Part shown: positions 20,703-30,298 of the stretch, piece by piece
Layout of the letters: the number at the start of each line of letters is the position of its first letter
How positions within the stretch are numbered: position 1 is the first letter of the stretch
Assembly: GCA_902583715.1 (NCBI GenBank)
Contig: CACHXC010000002.1
Coordinates: 1-64,000, forward strand
Length of the DNA stretch: 64,000 nt
Source of the DNA: an uncultured SAR116 cluster alpha proteobacterium
GTDB lineage: Bacteria > Pseudomonadota > Alphaproteobacteria > Puniceispirillales > Puniceispirillaceae
Reading direction: 5' to 3'
Made by a program: the position numbers and the translations under genes
The notes under the pieces: generated by a model
What the model was told of the DNA's origin: nothing
The model's database searches: none
Seen by the model: the letters and a program-made list of their open reading frames with translations, nothing else

Positions 20703-22337
20703 ATGGAACGCGAAGTAATGGAATTTGATGTTGTTGTGGTTGGTGGCGGTCCATCTGGATTATCTGCCGCCATCCGCTTGAAACAGCTGGCCGCCGAGGC
20801 TGGCCGCGACATCGAAGTCTGTCTGATAGAAAAAGGCAGTGAGGTAGGCGCGCATATTTTATCTGGTGCTGTGTTAGAACCGCGTAGCCTGAATGAGCTG
20901 ATCCCTGATTGGCAAGACCGAAATGCACCGCTTGATACGCCGGTGACAGCTGATAAATTTATGTTTCTGACAGAAACATCAGCCATCAGTATGCCAACAC
21001 CGCCAAGCATGAATAACCACGGAAATTACATTATATCGCTGGGTAATTTCTGTCGGTGGTTGGGTGAACAGGCCGAGGCATTGGGCGTTGAAATTTACCC
21101 AGGCTTTCCGGCGGCCGAAGTATTGCATGATGAAAATGGCGCAGTCAAAGGCATTGCAACTGGTGATATGGGAATCGGCAAAGATGGCCAGCCGACCGAC
21201 AATTATATGCGCGGTATGGAACTTCATGCCAAACAAACCATTTTTGCCGAGGGCTGTCGTGGACATCTGACCAAAACATTATTTGAAAATTTTGATCTTC
21301 GCGAAGGCAAGGACCCGCAGACATTCGCCATTGGCATCAAAGAATTATGGGATATTGATCCAGAAAAATCCAAACCGGGGCTGGCATGGCATTCGGTTGG
21401 TTGGCCGCTGGCCAGCGACACCTATGGCGGGTCATTTTTATATCATCTCAACGGCAATCAAGTGGCTGTTGGGTATGTGGTGGGTCTGGATTACAGCAAC
21501 CCGCATCTCTCTCCTTTTGAAGAATTTCAGCGGTTTAAAACCCACCCGGCGGTGCGTGATGTATTTGAAGGGGGGCGTCGCGTCTCCTACGGCGCACGGG
21601 CATTGAATGAAGGTGGCTTTCAATCTGTGCCAAAATTGACATTTCCGGGCGGTTGTTTGGTAGGGTGCACCGCCGGATTTTTGAATGTGCCAAAAATCAA
21701 AGGTACGCATACCGCCATGAAATCTGGCATGACCGCCGCCGAAGCCATTTTTGAATCGCTTGAATCAATGCAGGCAGGGCATGAACCGGCAAGCTATGCT
21801 GATAAATTGCAGAAAAGCTGGCTATGGTCAGAATTATATAAAGTGCGCAATATCCGGCCTGGATTCGCCAAGGGATTGTGGCTGGGGCTGGCCCATGCGG
21901 CAATAGACACTTATCTTTTTTTTGGTCGTGCCCCGTGGACATTGCATCATCATGCCGACCATCTGGCGCTGAAAAAAGCCAGCGAGGCGCCAAAAATTGC
22001 ATATCCAAAACCAGATGGTGTGGTTAGTTTTGATCGCATTTCATCTGTATTTCTGTCTGGGACCAATCACGAAGAGAACCAGCCAGCGCATCTGACATTA
22101 AAAGATACATCTGTGCCTATTACGCACAACCTGGCGTTATACGACGCCCCGGAACAGCGTTATTGCCCAGCCGGTGTTTATGAAATTGTGCGCAATGGTG
22201 ATGGCAGCGATCCCAGATTGCAAATCAATGCACAAAATTGTGTGCATTGCAAAACTTGTGATATTAAAGACCCAACGCAAAATATTGTGTGGGTCAGCCC
22301 GGAAGGGGGTGGCGGGCCAAATTATCCGAATATGTGA
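20703..22337 (+). CDS. electron-transfer flavoprotein:ubiquinone oxidoreductase
   Basis: A 544-residue inner-membrane-associated flavoprotein that passes electrons from reduced ETF (fatty-acid, amino-acid and dimethylglycine oxidation) to ubiquinone. It has the N-terminal FAD fold [26 protein letters not shown], the membrane/quinone segment with [26 protein letters not shown], and a C-terminal [4Fe-4S] ferredoxin-like domain [20 protein letters not shown]. Length and order match bacterial and mitochondrial ETF-QO. No etfAB genes are in the window. The next gene starts within about 10 bp and is probably co-transcribed. Confidence 0.96.
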   Translation: MEREVMEFDVVVVGGGPSGLSAAIRLKQLAAEAGRDIEVCLIEKGSEVGAHILSGAVLEPRSLNELIPDWQDRNAPLDTPVTADKFMFLTETSAISMPTPPSMNNHGNYIISLGNFCRWLGEQAEALGVEIYPGFPAAEVLHDENGAVKGIATGDMGIGKDGQPTDNYMRGMELHAKQTIFAEGCRGHLTKTLFENFDLREGKDPQTFAIGIKELWDIDPEKSKPGLAWHSVGWPLASDTYGGSFLYHLNGNQVAVGYVVGLDYSNPHLSPFEEFQRFKTHPAVRDVFEGGRRVSYGARALNEGGFQSVPKLTFPGGCLVGCTAGFLNVPKIKGTHTAMKSGMTAAEAIFESLESMQAGHEPASYADKLQKSWLWSELYKVRNIRPGFAKGLWLGLAHAAIDTYLFFGRAPWTLHHHADHLALKKASEAPKIAYPKPDGVVSFDRISSVFLSGTNHEENQPAHLTLKDTSVPITHNLALYDAPEQRYCPAGVYEIVRNGDGSDPRLQINAQNCVHCKTCDIKDPTQNIVWVSPEGGGGPNYPNM

Positions 22338-22344
22338 GGCTGTT

Positions 22345-24063
22345 TTGCAACATAATGAGACAGACCACAACGGCCCATCCGGGCAAAGATTGTCGTGGTC
22401 TGTTTTGATCTGGCTGGCGATATTTCTGATGCCGAGCGCCTGCCAAACACAACAAGTCACGTCAGACCCGGTAATTACAACCACCAGCCCGCGGCCAGTT
22501 CCGTTACATGCTGGCCGTTTTTTAGCGGCACGTCATGCGTCTTATTTCAACGATGTCAAAGCCTCTGCCGATTTTTATCTCGACGCGTTGCAACAAGATG
22601 AACGCAACCCAGAATTATTACAGCAAGCCTTTTTGACGCAATATCGTAACGGCAATATTGATATGGCGGCGGCATTGGCACGCCAGCTTGAAAGCATAAA
22701 TATCAAAGCACCCTTCACGGTTGAACCAGCAATTGCCCAAGCTGTTTCCGCCGCTGATTGGGATGCGGTGATTGTGTTATCAGACCAATTGGCCGAAGAC
22801 ATCACCGCCACCCCAATAGCCGGGGTGATTAAATCATGGGCCCTTGTTGCCACCGGGCAAGGCGACGCGGGGCTGGCACAGCTTGCTGATTCTGGTAAAA
22901 TTTTGGCACATGACAAAAATGGACTGCCGTCTTTTATAAAGGTGCAATCGGCATTAATGGCCGAATATCTTGGCTATCAGGATGAGGCCGTTGATATCGC
23001 GACGCATCTCGCCCGGTCACCAGCAGTGCCGGCAAAAACAGCCATGCAAACCGCTGGTATATTGATTCGCGGACAACAGCCAAAAACCGCAAATAATCTG
23101 CTGGACAAACTGCCTTACAGCTTTGATCCAAACATGATTGGCACCCATCAATTTGACCCGCCAGGCAATCTGGCTGAATTTATTGCTAACGCCATTATTG
23201 ATGCAGCCTTAGCCTATCGTGACCCGCAATTTATCAGTATGGTGCCAGCACGTCTGCAACTGGCACTCTACCTTGACCCGACAAATGATGCCGCGTGGTT
23301 TTTTCTGGCGAAATCATGGTTTGCATTAGAGCAATATGATCGTGCCAGGTCCACATTATCAAAAATCACCGACACCAGCTTATGGGCGCTACCTCACTTA
23401 TTGCTTCTCAATGACATTGATATTCGAACCGACAATATAAACACAGCCATAGAGCAGTTTCATGCCTATGTCATCGGACGCCCAAACAATGGATATCTTC
23501 TCAAAGAGCTTGGTGATTTATACCGGCGCAACGAACAATATGAACAGGCCCGTAATGCCTATCTTCAGGCCATTGAAACAGGGTTCGATTCGGCACATTT
23601 ATATCGCAATCTGGCCATATCCCATGAAAGGCTGGATGAAGACGAACAAGCAGAAATACATTTCAAAGCAGCATTGGCACGTGACCCTGATGACGCTTTT
23701 ACGCTGAATTATCTTGGCTATTGGTGGGCAGAGTCCGGACGGCATCTGACACAGGCCATACAACTGATTGAACAAGCGGTGCGATTGCAGCCCGATAGCG
23801 GATTTTTCGTCGACTCGCTTGGTTGGGTGCATTATCAGCTTGGCAATTATCAGTTGGCTGTTGAATTTCTGGAAAAAGCCACAATGCTTGAACCTGAAGA
23901 TGCGGTGATCATTGCGCATCTTGGCGATGCTTATTGGCAAACAAAACGCTATAGCGAGGCGCATTACAAATGGCGTTATGCGGCACAAATAACCAAGGAC
24001 AATGCATTACAGGCTGAATTGCAAAATAAGCTAGAATCTGGATTATCAATAGCGGGGCAATAA
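22345..24063 (+). CDS. TPR-repeat lipoprotein
   Basis: A tetratricopeptide-rich protein of about 570 residues. The hydrophobic segment SVLIWLAIFLMPSAC followed by QTQQ looks like a lipoprotein signal with Cys at about residue 33, although Pro at -3 is unusual. Helical repeats fill the rest; the clearest are in the last 220 residues, such as GYLLKELGDLYRRNEQYEQARNAYL and AHLYRNLAISHERLDEDEQAEIHFKAAL. No ATG lies between the ETF-QO stop and the signal segment; TTG at 22345 is my best guess, TTG at 22390 an alternative. It is followed at once by ispE. Role unknown, probably a periplasmic scaffold. Confidence 0.75.
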   Translation: MQHNETDHNGPSGQRLSWSVLIWLAIFLMPSACQTQQVTSDPVITTTSPRPVPLHAGRFLAARHASYFNDVKASADFYLDALQQDERNPELLQQAFLTQYRNGNIDMAAALARQLESINIKAPFTVEPAIAQAVSAADWDAVIVLSDQLAEDITATPIAGVIKSWALVATGQGDAGLAQLADSGKILAHDKNGLPSFIKVQSALMAEYLGYQDEAVDIATHLARSPAVPAKTAMQTAGILIRGQQPKTANNLLDKLPYSFDPNMIGTHQFDPPGNLAEFIANAIIDAALAYRDPQFISMVPARLQLALYLDPTNDAAWFFLAKSWFALEQYDRARSTLSKITDTSLWALPHLLLLNDIDIRTDNINTAIEQFHAYVIGRPNNGYLLKELGDLYRRNEQYEQARNAYLQAIETGFDSAHLYRNLAISHERLDEDEQAEIHFKAALARDPDDAFTLNYLGYWWAESGRHLTQAIQLIEQAVRLQPDSGFFVDSLGWVHYQLGNYQLAVEFLEKATMLEPEDAVIIAHLGDAYWQTKRYSEAHYKWRYAAQITKDNALQAELQNKLESGLSIAGQ

Positions 24064-24067
24064 AAAA

Positions 24068-24937
24068 ATGGTCGAAACATTGGCCCCAGCCAAAGTCAAT
24101 TTATGTTTGCGCATTTATGGCAAAACCGACAGCGGGTTACATAATCTTGATTCGATTGTTGTGTTTTGCCAATTTGGCGATAAAATTTCTATCAGTCCTG
24201 CAGACCATGACAGCTTTTGCATCCGTGGCCGGTTTTCCCCGGCATTGACCGAGCCAGATAACGGCAAAAATTTGGTTATCGCAGCGCGTGATGCTTTTCG
24301 CAGCAATGGCGGTGTATGTGGGGCTGTGGCCATTCGTCTTGATAAGGAAATTCCGGTGGGGGCCGGTCTTGGTGGTGGATCAGCCGATGCCGCGGCCACA
24401 TTACGCGCACTGAACAAAATGGCCACAACGCCGCTTAGCGATGACCAGCTTTTTGCCATTGCCGCAAGACTTGGCTCAGATGTGCCGGTCTGTTTAGCAA
24501 CGACACCGCACCGTATCAAAGGCACCGGTGATGTGATCTATCCGCTAAATGAAATCCATGCCGGCGCCTTGGTCTTGGTTAATCCGCTTGTCACTTTATC
24601 AACAGCCGCCGTGTTTAACCAGCTATGCCCACCCTATAATCAACCATTACCCGACATAAATGATCATGATGCAGTGCGTTTCTGCGGGTTTGGCAATGAT
24701 CTGGAGAGGGCCGCCGTCACTTTTGTGCCAGAAATAAATGATCTGTTGCGTCGATTGCGCCAAACACCGACATGCCGGGCCGCACAAATGTCAGGCAGCG
24801 GTGCCAGCTGTTTTGGCATTTTTGACGATATCGCCGCGGCGACCCATGCGGCCGCAGCATTTGAAACCGCAGGTATATGGGCAAAAGCGACAAAATTGTA
24901 CCGGTCAGATGCGGCAACTGATGGCGTTTTATCATGA
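24068..24937 (+). CDS. ispE: 4-diphosphocytidyl-2-C-methyl-D-erythritol kinase
   Basis: A 289-residue GHMP kinase of the MEP isoprenoid pathway, phosphorylating CDP-methylerythritol. It begins LAPAKVNLCLRIYGKTDSGLH; the ATP-binding loop is EIPVGAGLGGGSADAAATLRALN, and the C-terminal motif MSGSGASCFGIF is typical. The ATG is 5 bp after the stop of the TPR lipoprotein gene, so it belongs to that transcript. It is followed 105 bp later by tRNA-Gln. Confidence 0.96.
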   Translation: MVETLAPAKVNLCLRIYGKTDSGLHNLDSIVVFCQFGDKISISPADHDSFCIRGRFSPALTEPDNGKNLVIAARDAFRSNGGVCGAVAIRLDKEIPVGAGLGGGSADAAATLRALNKMATTPLSDDQLFAIAARLGSDVPVCLATTPHRIKGTGDVIYPLNEIHAGALVLVNPLVTLSTAAVFNQLCPPYNQPLPDINDHDAVRFCGFGNDLERAAVTFVPEINDLLRRLRQTPTCRAAQMSGSGASCFGIFDDIAAATHAAAAFETAGIWAKATKLYRSDAATDGVLS

Positions 24938-25042
24938 TCTTGCACATCATTCGGCAAATAAGCCACATTTTGCCAGTGCCAGAAGTAAGAACAGGGTTGA
25001 TTGCCAGACACTTGGTCGCTAAATTGCACCATCCAATCGGAT

Positions 25043-25117
25043 TGGGGCGTGGCCAAGTGGTAAGGCATCGGTTTTTGGTATCGTGTATCGTAGGTTCGAA
25101 TCCTACCGCCCCAGCCA
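25043..25117 (+). tRNA. tRNA-Gln (anticodon TTG), CCA encoded
   Basis: The acceptor TGGGGCG pairs with CGCCCCA; D arm GCC/GGC; anticodon loop TTTTGGT with TTG; T arm GTAGG-TTCGAAT-CCTAC; discriminator G; genomic CCA. The anticodon stem TCGGT/ATCGT has a T-T mismatch at 27-43 and a G-T wobble at 30-40, weaker than usual. The dehydrogenase gene starts 50 bp downstream. Confidence 0.95.
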
Positions 25118-25166
25118 TTTCTTTACATCTACTAGACCTGACCAGCGCGCCAGAGCACCGTGCATT

Positions 25167-26273
25167 ATGACCGCACATATTGCGCTCATTAAAGGTGATG
25201 GTATTGGCGGAGATATATGTGATGCCACATTATATTTAGTCAATCTAGCGTTGCGACAAGTGGGAGCAGCGGCGCTTAGCGTCACCCCTATTGATGCAGG
25301 TGCCGCCTATTTTCAAGATACTGGAATGGATATAGAGCCACATGGCGAGGAAACCGCCGGTGCTTGTGATGCTATTTTTTTGGGCGCAATTGGCTTGCCG
25401 TCGATCCGCCACCCAGACGGTACTGAAATATCCCCGCATCTACGGCTTCGTGAACGGTTTCAACTCTATGCCGGGGTGCGGCCGGTAAAAGCCTATCCAA
25501 ATATCCCGCAAAAACTGGCTGACCCGCGCACCGCTTCAATTGATTTCATTGTGATCCGTGAGTCAACCGAGGGTCTGTTTCATACCGCCGCGGTGCATAA
25601 CCGTAGCCATATTGAACCAGATAGTGCGGTTGAAGAAACCATGCGGATCACCCGAAAAACGACCGAAAAACTGCACCGGTTTGCGTTTAATCTGGCACGC
25701 AAAAGACGGGCCGCTGGAAAAGCTGGATGTGTCACTTGTGTTGACAAGGCCAATGTCTTTACCGCCATGGCGTTCTTTCGCAAAATTTTCGATGAAATCA
25801 GTACGCTCTATCCGGATGTGGACACAGCCTATAATTATGTCGATGCACAAGCACTTGATCTGATCCGGCAACCTTGGAATGCCGACATATTGGTGATGGA
25901 AAATATGTTTGGTGATATTTTGTCGGATCTGGCGGGCGGGCTTGTAGGCGGTATGGGCATGGCTGCATGTGCGGAAATTGGCGATGAGACCGGGCTGTTT
26001 CAACCAGCCCATGGCAGCGCCCCGGATATTATGGGTATGGACCGTGCCAACCCGATGGCAGCCATTTTAAGCGGTGTCATGATGCTTAACTATCTGGCGG
26101 ATAAATTAGACTTGCCAGCTTATGGCGACGCCAGCCGCTTGTTGGATCACGCCATCACTGCCGCTTTTGAAAATAACAATGTGCGGCCGATGGAATTTGG
26201 CGGCGATATGGGCACAAGAGCTGTCACAAAAGCCATTGCTGAGAGCTGTCAAAATTTGCCAGCGGGCCTATAA
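25167..26273 (+). CDS. isocitrate/isopropylmalate dehydrogenase family protein
   Basis: A 368-residue NAD(P)-dependent beta-decarboxylating dehydrogenase acting on a (2R,3S)-2-hydroxy acid. Motifs: IKGDGIGGDI at the N terminus, FIVIRESTEGLFH, VTCVDKANVF, the metal site ENMFGDILSDLAGGLVGGMG, and QPAHGSAPDIMG. The substrate-specificity loop does not clearly match 3-isopropylmalate or isocitrate; tartrate dehydrogenase-like or homoisocitrate-like enzymes are alternatives, and no leu genes are nearby. The start at 25167 is chosen because earlier codons fall inside tRNA-Gln. Its end overlaps the convergent response regulator by 6 bp. Confidence 0.88.
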   Translation: MTAHIALIKGDGIGGDICDATLYLVNLALRQVGAAALSVTPIDAGAAYFQDTGMDIEPHGEETAGACDAIFLGAIGLPSIRHPDGTEISPHLRLRERFQLYAGVRPVKAYPNIPQKLADPRTASIDFIVIRESTEGLFHTAAVHNRSHIEPDSAVEETMRITRKTTEKLHRFAFNLARKRRAAGKAGCVTCVDKANVFTAMAFFRKIFDEISTLYPDVDTAYNYVDAQALDLIRQPWNADILVMENMFGDILSDLAGGLVGGMGMAACAEIGDETGLFQPAHGSAPDIMGMDRANPMAAILSGVMMLNYLADKLDLPAYGDASRLLDHAITAAFENNNVRPMEFGGDMGTRAVTKAIAESCQNLPAGL

Positions 26274-26987
26274 TTCTAACCGATATCCATTTTCTGTGGT
26301 GATCACAATTGGCGTTTTTGTCAGCCGCCCTATTTTTTGCCGTAGCCGGTAGATATGTGTTTCCAGCGTATGGGTGGTCAAGCCATTTTGCAGGCCCCAT
26401 ACTTCGGTTAATAATTCATCCTTGGTCACCGATTCTGGAAATGCACGGTATAAAAATTTTAAAATAGTAGTTTCTTTTTCAGTCAGCGCCTGCATGCGTC
26501 CACATTCAATATTATGAAGCATTTTATTGGCCGGCACAAAATTCAGATCTGCTAATTCAAAACAGGCATCATCCAAGGCTTTATATTGCCGCAATTGGGT
26601 ATGAATACGTGCCAATAATTCATCCATACGTAACGGCTTTGTGACATAGTCATTCGCGCCGGCATCAAGGCCCTCAATAATGTCAGATTCGGCATTTTTC
26701 GCTGTCAGCATTACAATCGGTTTGGCAAACCCCTCACGACGCAAGCGTTTGCATATCTCCACCCCATTGCCATCTGAAATTTGAATATCTAACAGAATCA
26801 AATCTGGATTAGCTTCTTTCAGAGCAGTGTTTAATCCGGTTGCCGAACCAACATCAAAAATATCGTGAAACCCTTCAGCAACAAATTGCTGACGCAGACT
26901 TGTACGCAAATAAGCGTCATCATCAACAATCAACAGGCGTGACGAATTACCTGACTCTTGGGAGGTGCGTTTGAACAGACCTTGCAT
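26268..26987 (-). CDS. OmpR/PhoB-type response regulator, orphan
   Basis: A 239-residue protein. The receiver domain has the acidic pocket LLIVDDDAYL, phosphoacceptor D67 (LILLDIQ), T95 (VMLTAKN) and K117 (DYVTKP). The C-terminal winged-helix domain contains ETTILKFLYRAFPESVTKDELLTEVWG and HTLETHIYRLRQKIG, ending TTENGYRLEL. It should bind DNA when phosphorylated. No histidine kinase lies next to it, so the partner and targets are unknown. The sequence is not CtrA. It is divergent from ribA across 120 bp. Confidence 0.92.
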   Translation of the reverse strand: MQGLFKRTSQESGNSSRLLIVDDDAYLRTSLRQQFVAEGFHDIFDVGSATGLNTALKEANPDLILLDIQISDGNGVEICKRLRREGFAKPIVMLTAKNAESDIIEGLDAGANDYVTKPLRMDELLARIHTQLRQYKALDDACFELADLNFVPANKMLHNIECGRMQALTEKETTILKFLYRAFPESVTKDELLTEVWGLQNGLTTHTLETHIYRLRQKIGRLTKTPIVITTENGYRLEL

Positions 26988-27107
26988 TTTACTTTACGAC
27001 CCAATACATCAACAGCCATGAATTAAAATGTTAGAATAACCAGAAAAACACATTTACCGAAACATATTATACATTAGCATAACTCGGATGAAAGGCAGTC
27101 CATTCCG

Positions 27108-28232
27108 ATGCAGGATCAACAGCTAAAAAATGCTTTGACGCGCGCCGCCCGCGGCGGCACCGAATTACGGCGCGGCGGCATCGTTATGGTGCGGCTAGCA
27201 AGTGGCGCTTGTGGGTTATGCCGGGCCGCTGAGTTAAGTGATTGTGATGACATGATCCGGCTCAGCCGCCTGGCCGGTTCAGCGCCATTGCTGATTTTAA
27301 CCGCACCGCGTCTATCCAGCCTTGGGCGAGATCTACGTGATGGTTACCCTGTTGCAACCGTGGCCTTGCCTGACTCCCACCGCGATGTTTTTTTTGATCT
27401 GGCCTTTGGACAAAATGACCAAATGAACGGCAATCATTTTACCATTATTGCTGAAAAACCTGGGTCGCTGGCTGATATGGCGGCACAATTGTTACGCAGT
27501 GCAAAATTAATTCCAGCGGCACTATTTGTACGCTTACCATTGCGTGATATCGCCGCACAAGACCGCTTTGCCCAGCAACATAATATGATGGTCGTCGAAT
27601 CACGCGATATTGACAAATATAGCCACGAAGCGGCGTCATTCGTTAACATTGCGGCTCGAGCGCGGGTGCCCTTAGCGGTATGTGATAATACAGAAATTGT
27701 TATGTTTCGTGCAGAAATCGGGGGAGAAGAACATTTTGCTGTGTTGATTGGCGATGGGGCGAGTAGTGACACACCGCTGGTGCGACTGCATTCGCAATGT
27801 ATCACCGGTGATATACTTGGCAGTCTGAAATGTGATTGCGGTGACCAGTTGCAAGGGGCGATGCAATTGATGGCCGATAACGGTGGTGGTATTTTGGTCT
27901 ATCTGGCACAAGAAGGGCGTGATATCGGTCTTTTAAATAAAATGCGCGCTTATGCGCTACAAGATAATGGCCTGGATACGGTAGATGCCAATCACGCGCT
28001 TGGTTTTGATACGGATGAACGGCTTTTTTTGCCAGCCGCCCGTATTTTGCAGGCATTAGATGTGTCAAAAATTCAGCTGATTACCAACAATCCGGACAAA
28101 ATCAGCCAACTTGAACAACACGGTATCCATGTTACCAAACGGGTGCCACTTGCGCTTGCTACAAACCCGCACAATCATAATTATCTAAAAACCAAAAAAG
28201 CCCGCACAGGGCATCTTATTGACGAAATTTAA
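27108..28232 (+). CDS. ribA: GTP cyclohydrolase II with an N-terminal extension
   Basis: A 374-residue protein. The C-terminal 200 residues are GTP cyclohydrolase II, the first step of riboflavin synthesis: RLHSQCITGDILGSLKCDCG gives the three zinc cysteines, YLAQEGRDIGLLNKMRAYALQD the catalytic loop, and NNPDKISQLEQHGI the terminal region. The N-terminal 170 residues occupy the place of a DHBP synthase domain but lack its usual acidic catalytic motif, so they are probably a structural remnant, as in other alphaproteobacteria. Its stop overlaps the convergent yggS-like gene. No FMN riboswitch was seen upstream. Confidence 0.92.
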   Translation: MQDQQLKNALTRAARGGTELRRGGIVMVRLASGACGLCRAAELSDCDDMIRLSRLAGSAPLLILTAPRLSSLGRDLRDGYPVATVALPDSHRDVFFDLAFGQNDQMNGNHFTIIAEKPGSLADMAAQLLRSAKLIPAALFVRLPLRDIAAQDRFAQQHNMMVVESRDIDKYSHEAASFVNIAARARVPLAVCDNTEIVMFRAEIGGEEHFAVLIGDGASSDTPLVRLHSQCITGDILGSLKCDCGDQLQGAMQLMADNGGGILVYLAQEGRDIGLLNKMRAYALQDNGLDTVDANHALGFDTDERLFLPAARILQALDVSKIQLITNNPDKISQLEQHGIHVTKRVPLALATNPHNHNYLKTKKARTGHLIDEI

Positions 28233-28984
28233 CGCTCACGCGCCCCAAAAATAGCTGACCCCACCCGCACTGAAGTGGCCCCAAATCCAATTGCCTCAAT
28301 ATAATCACCGCTCATCCCCATCGACAATTTTGGCAGACTCAGGCGTTGTGCCATCCTGTTTAACAAGGCAAAATGCATAGCGGGTTCTTCATCTACAGGC
28401 GGTATGCACATCAACCCAATGACGGGGAGCGCCAGTTCGTGTTTGCAAAATTGCGTAAACTCGTCAAGTTGGTCGGGCAAAATGCCCGATTTTTGAGGCT
28501 CTTCACCGGTATTGACCTGAATGTAACAAGGCAAAGATCGGTTTTGGCGTTTCATTTCCTTGGCCAGCGCCCGAGCTAGCTTTTCCCGGTCAACAACTTC
28601 AATGATATCAAAAAGTGCTACAGCTTCGGCTGCTTTATTGGTTTGCAGCTGGCCAATCAGATGCAGGGTCAAATCACTGTAGGCCGTGCGCCGGCCCACC
28701 CAACGCTGATTGGCTTCCTGTACGCGATTTTCGCCAAAAACCCGCTGGCCAGCTATCAAAGCGGCATCAATTTTATCATCTGACTGGCGTTTGCTAACCG
28801 CCACCAAAGTCACCGGTGCGTCTCCATAACGCGGAGACCGATGGTCTGTGGCCGTCTTAATCTGTGATTGCACCGCGGCAAGCTGATGCGCCACATCATG
28901 CGGTGTGGTTTCTGACTGTTGCCCATTTTCAACAGCGGGCGGGGGCATGTCATACTGGTATTTGCTCATAACAATGTTCTTCAT
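28229..28984 (-). CDS. YggS-family PLP homeostasis protein
   Basis: A single-domain alanine-racemase-fold protein binding pyridoxal phosphate and helping keep free PLP and amino-acid pools in balance. The PLP lysine is in TLVAVSKRQSDDKI; GENRVQEA, LHLIGQLQTNKA, YIQVNTGEEPQKSGI, GLMCIPP and LSMGMSGDYIEAI with VRVGSAIFG follow in family order. The N terminus before the domain is unusually long and polar. ATGs at 28984 and 28969 are both possible; the first has a weak AGAG ahead of it. Confidence 0.9.
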   Translation of the reverse strand: MKNIVMSKYQYDMPPPAVENGQQSETTPHDVAHQLAAVQSQIKTATDHRSPRYGDAPVTLVAVSKRQSDDKIDAALIAGQRVFGENRVQEANQRWVGRRTAYSDLTLHLIGQLQTNKAAEAVALFDIIEVVDREKLARALAKEMKRQNRSLPCYIQVNTGEEPQKSGILPDQLDEFTQFCKHELALPVIGLMCIPPVDEEPAMHFALLNRMAQRLSLPKLSMGMSGDYIEAIGFGATSVRVGSAIFGARER

Positions 28985-29152
28985 AGCTCTGTTTTTGTGT
29001 GGATTTTCTTGCCTTTGATTATAACACAACCAAAACTGTTGTAAAAATATCACACCTATTAAAAACTTTTGATCGGAAGTTTCATCATAACTTGTCTAAA
29101 TAGAAAAATTTAATAGTTTAGTCCTGTTGTCAATGGTGGCAACGATTTCTCT

Positions 29153-29160
29153 AAGGGAGA
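29153..29160 (+). promoter_or_regulatory. strong ribosome binding site of the porin gene
   Basis: AAGGGAGA, 6 bases before the porin ATG, is among the best Shine-Dalgarno matches in the window. It fits a highly translated outer-membrane protein and fixes the start at 29167. Confidence 0.85.
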
Positions 29161-29166
29161 TTCAAC

Positions 29167-30183
29167 ATGCGTAAGGTTCTTCTTACAACAACCGCTTTGG
29201 TTGCTCTGGGTGGTGTTTCAACCGCCTCAGCTATCGAAGTTTCTGGCGGTTATAATTTTGACTATCGCGACACAAGCAACACCGGCGTAAGCGCTGATGC
29301 TGCAAACGTAAGTGGCAACACTATGGGTAGCGATGGTAACATCGATTTCTCAGGTTCAGTAACAACTGACGCTGGTCTGACTTTTGGTGGCATGATCCGT
29401 ATAGAAACAAACAACACCACAGGCCGCACAGCAGCGATTGAAGATCAGGGTGCTTACATTTCAGGCGACTTTGGTTACATCATGATGGGCCAAACAGACG
29501 GTATTGTTGACGGCATGGACAATTTCATGACATCAGGCAATGTCCAAGAAGTGGGTAATACGACAACACGTGCAACTGCAGTTGGCCTAAATGGATCAAG
29601 CAACGTTAGTGACAACGAAGCAACCGGTAAAATTGGCTACCGTTCACCTGAAGTCAGCGGTTTCCAAATTGGTGTTAGCCACGAAGATGCAGGTTCTGCT
29701 GCTACTGCTAACAATGACCTGACGTCATGGATTGTCACTTATGATCTAGGCGTTGCAAAGCTTGGTTATGCTCAAGCAAAGATTAAGAATGCAAGCAACA
29801 CTGGTGCAGACGTTACTCAAACACATTACGGTGCAAGCACATCAATGGCTGGCATCGGCTTGAACGTCGGTTTTGGCACAGACAAAACAGCTGGCGCTGC
29901 AGGCGCTGCAGACACTAGCAAGATCGACACAGTCGATTTTGAACTCACTTATGACGTAAGTGACGCTGCCTCACTTTACATCACAACAGTGAAATCTGAA
30001 GAAAAAACTGGTACCAACGCTGGCGACAAGTTGGATGGTCAAAGCTACGGCCTGTCATACTCAATCGCCCCAGGTGCTAGTCTGCTCCTTGAATACACAA
30101 GTAGTGATTACGAGGATGCAACTGTAAATACAAACGGCGATGGCAGAACTACAACTGCTGTAAGCCTGAACGTCTCATTCTAA
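29167..30183 (+). CDS. outer-membrane porin
   Basis: A 338-residue general-diffusion-type beta-barrel. A signal peptide MRKVLLTTTALVALGGVSTASA precedes IEVSGGYNFDYR. The mature part is Gly/Thr/Asn-rich with alternating beta-strand patterns (GLTFGGMIRIETNN, GAYISGDFGYIMMGQTD, GKIGYRSPEVSGFQIGVSHED) and ends in a strand finishing AVSLNVSF, the terminal Phe expected for BAM recognition. Cysteine is absent. Codon use is more biased than in neighbours (many GCT, GGT, AAC), as in highly expressed genes. Monocistronic, with a strong ribosome site and terminator. Confidence 0.93.
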   Translation: MRKVLLTTTALVALGGVSTASAIEVSGGYNFDYRDTSNTGVSADAANVSGNTMGSDGNIDFSGSVTTDAGLTFGGMIRIETNNTTGRTAAIEDQGAYISGDFGYIMMGQTDGIVDGMDNFMTSGNVQEVGNTTTRATAVGLNGSSNVSDNEATGKIGYRSPEVSGFQIGVSHEDAGSAATANNDLTSWIVTYDLGVAKLGYAQAKIKNASNTGADVTQTHYGASTSMAGIGLNVGFGTDKTAGAAGAADTSKIDTVDFELTYDVSDAASLYITTVKSEEKTGTNAGDKLDGQSYGLSYSIAPGASLLLEYTSSDYEDATVNTNGDGRTTTAVSLNVSF

Positions 30184-30208
30184 TTTAGCGTTTGCTGTTT
30201 TAGATACG

Positions 30209-30236
30209 AGGGAGGGGTTCGCCCCTCCCTTTTTTC
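30209..30236 (+). terminator. rho-independent terminator of the porin gene
   Basis: A GGGAGGGG stem and CCCCTCCC complement around a TTCG tetraloop, followed by a run of six T. It lies 26 bp after the porin stop and is the clearest intrinsic terminator in the window. Confidence 0.96.
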
Positions 30237-30298
30237 TTTGCAGAATAGATCATAATTTGCGATTGTTCATTTTTCGAGTTTTGATAGTGACACAAGAT

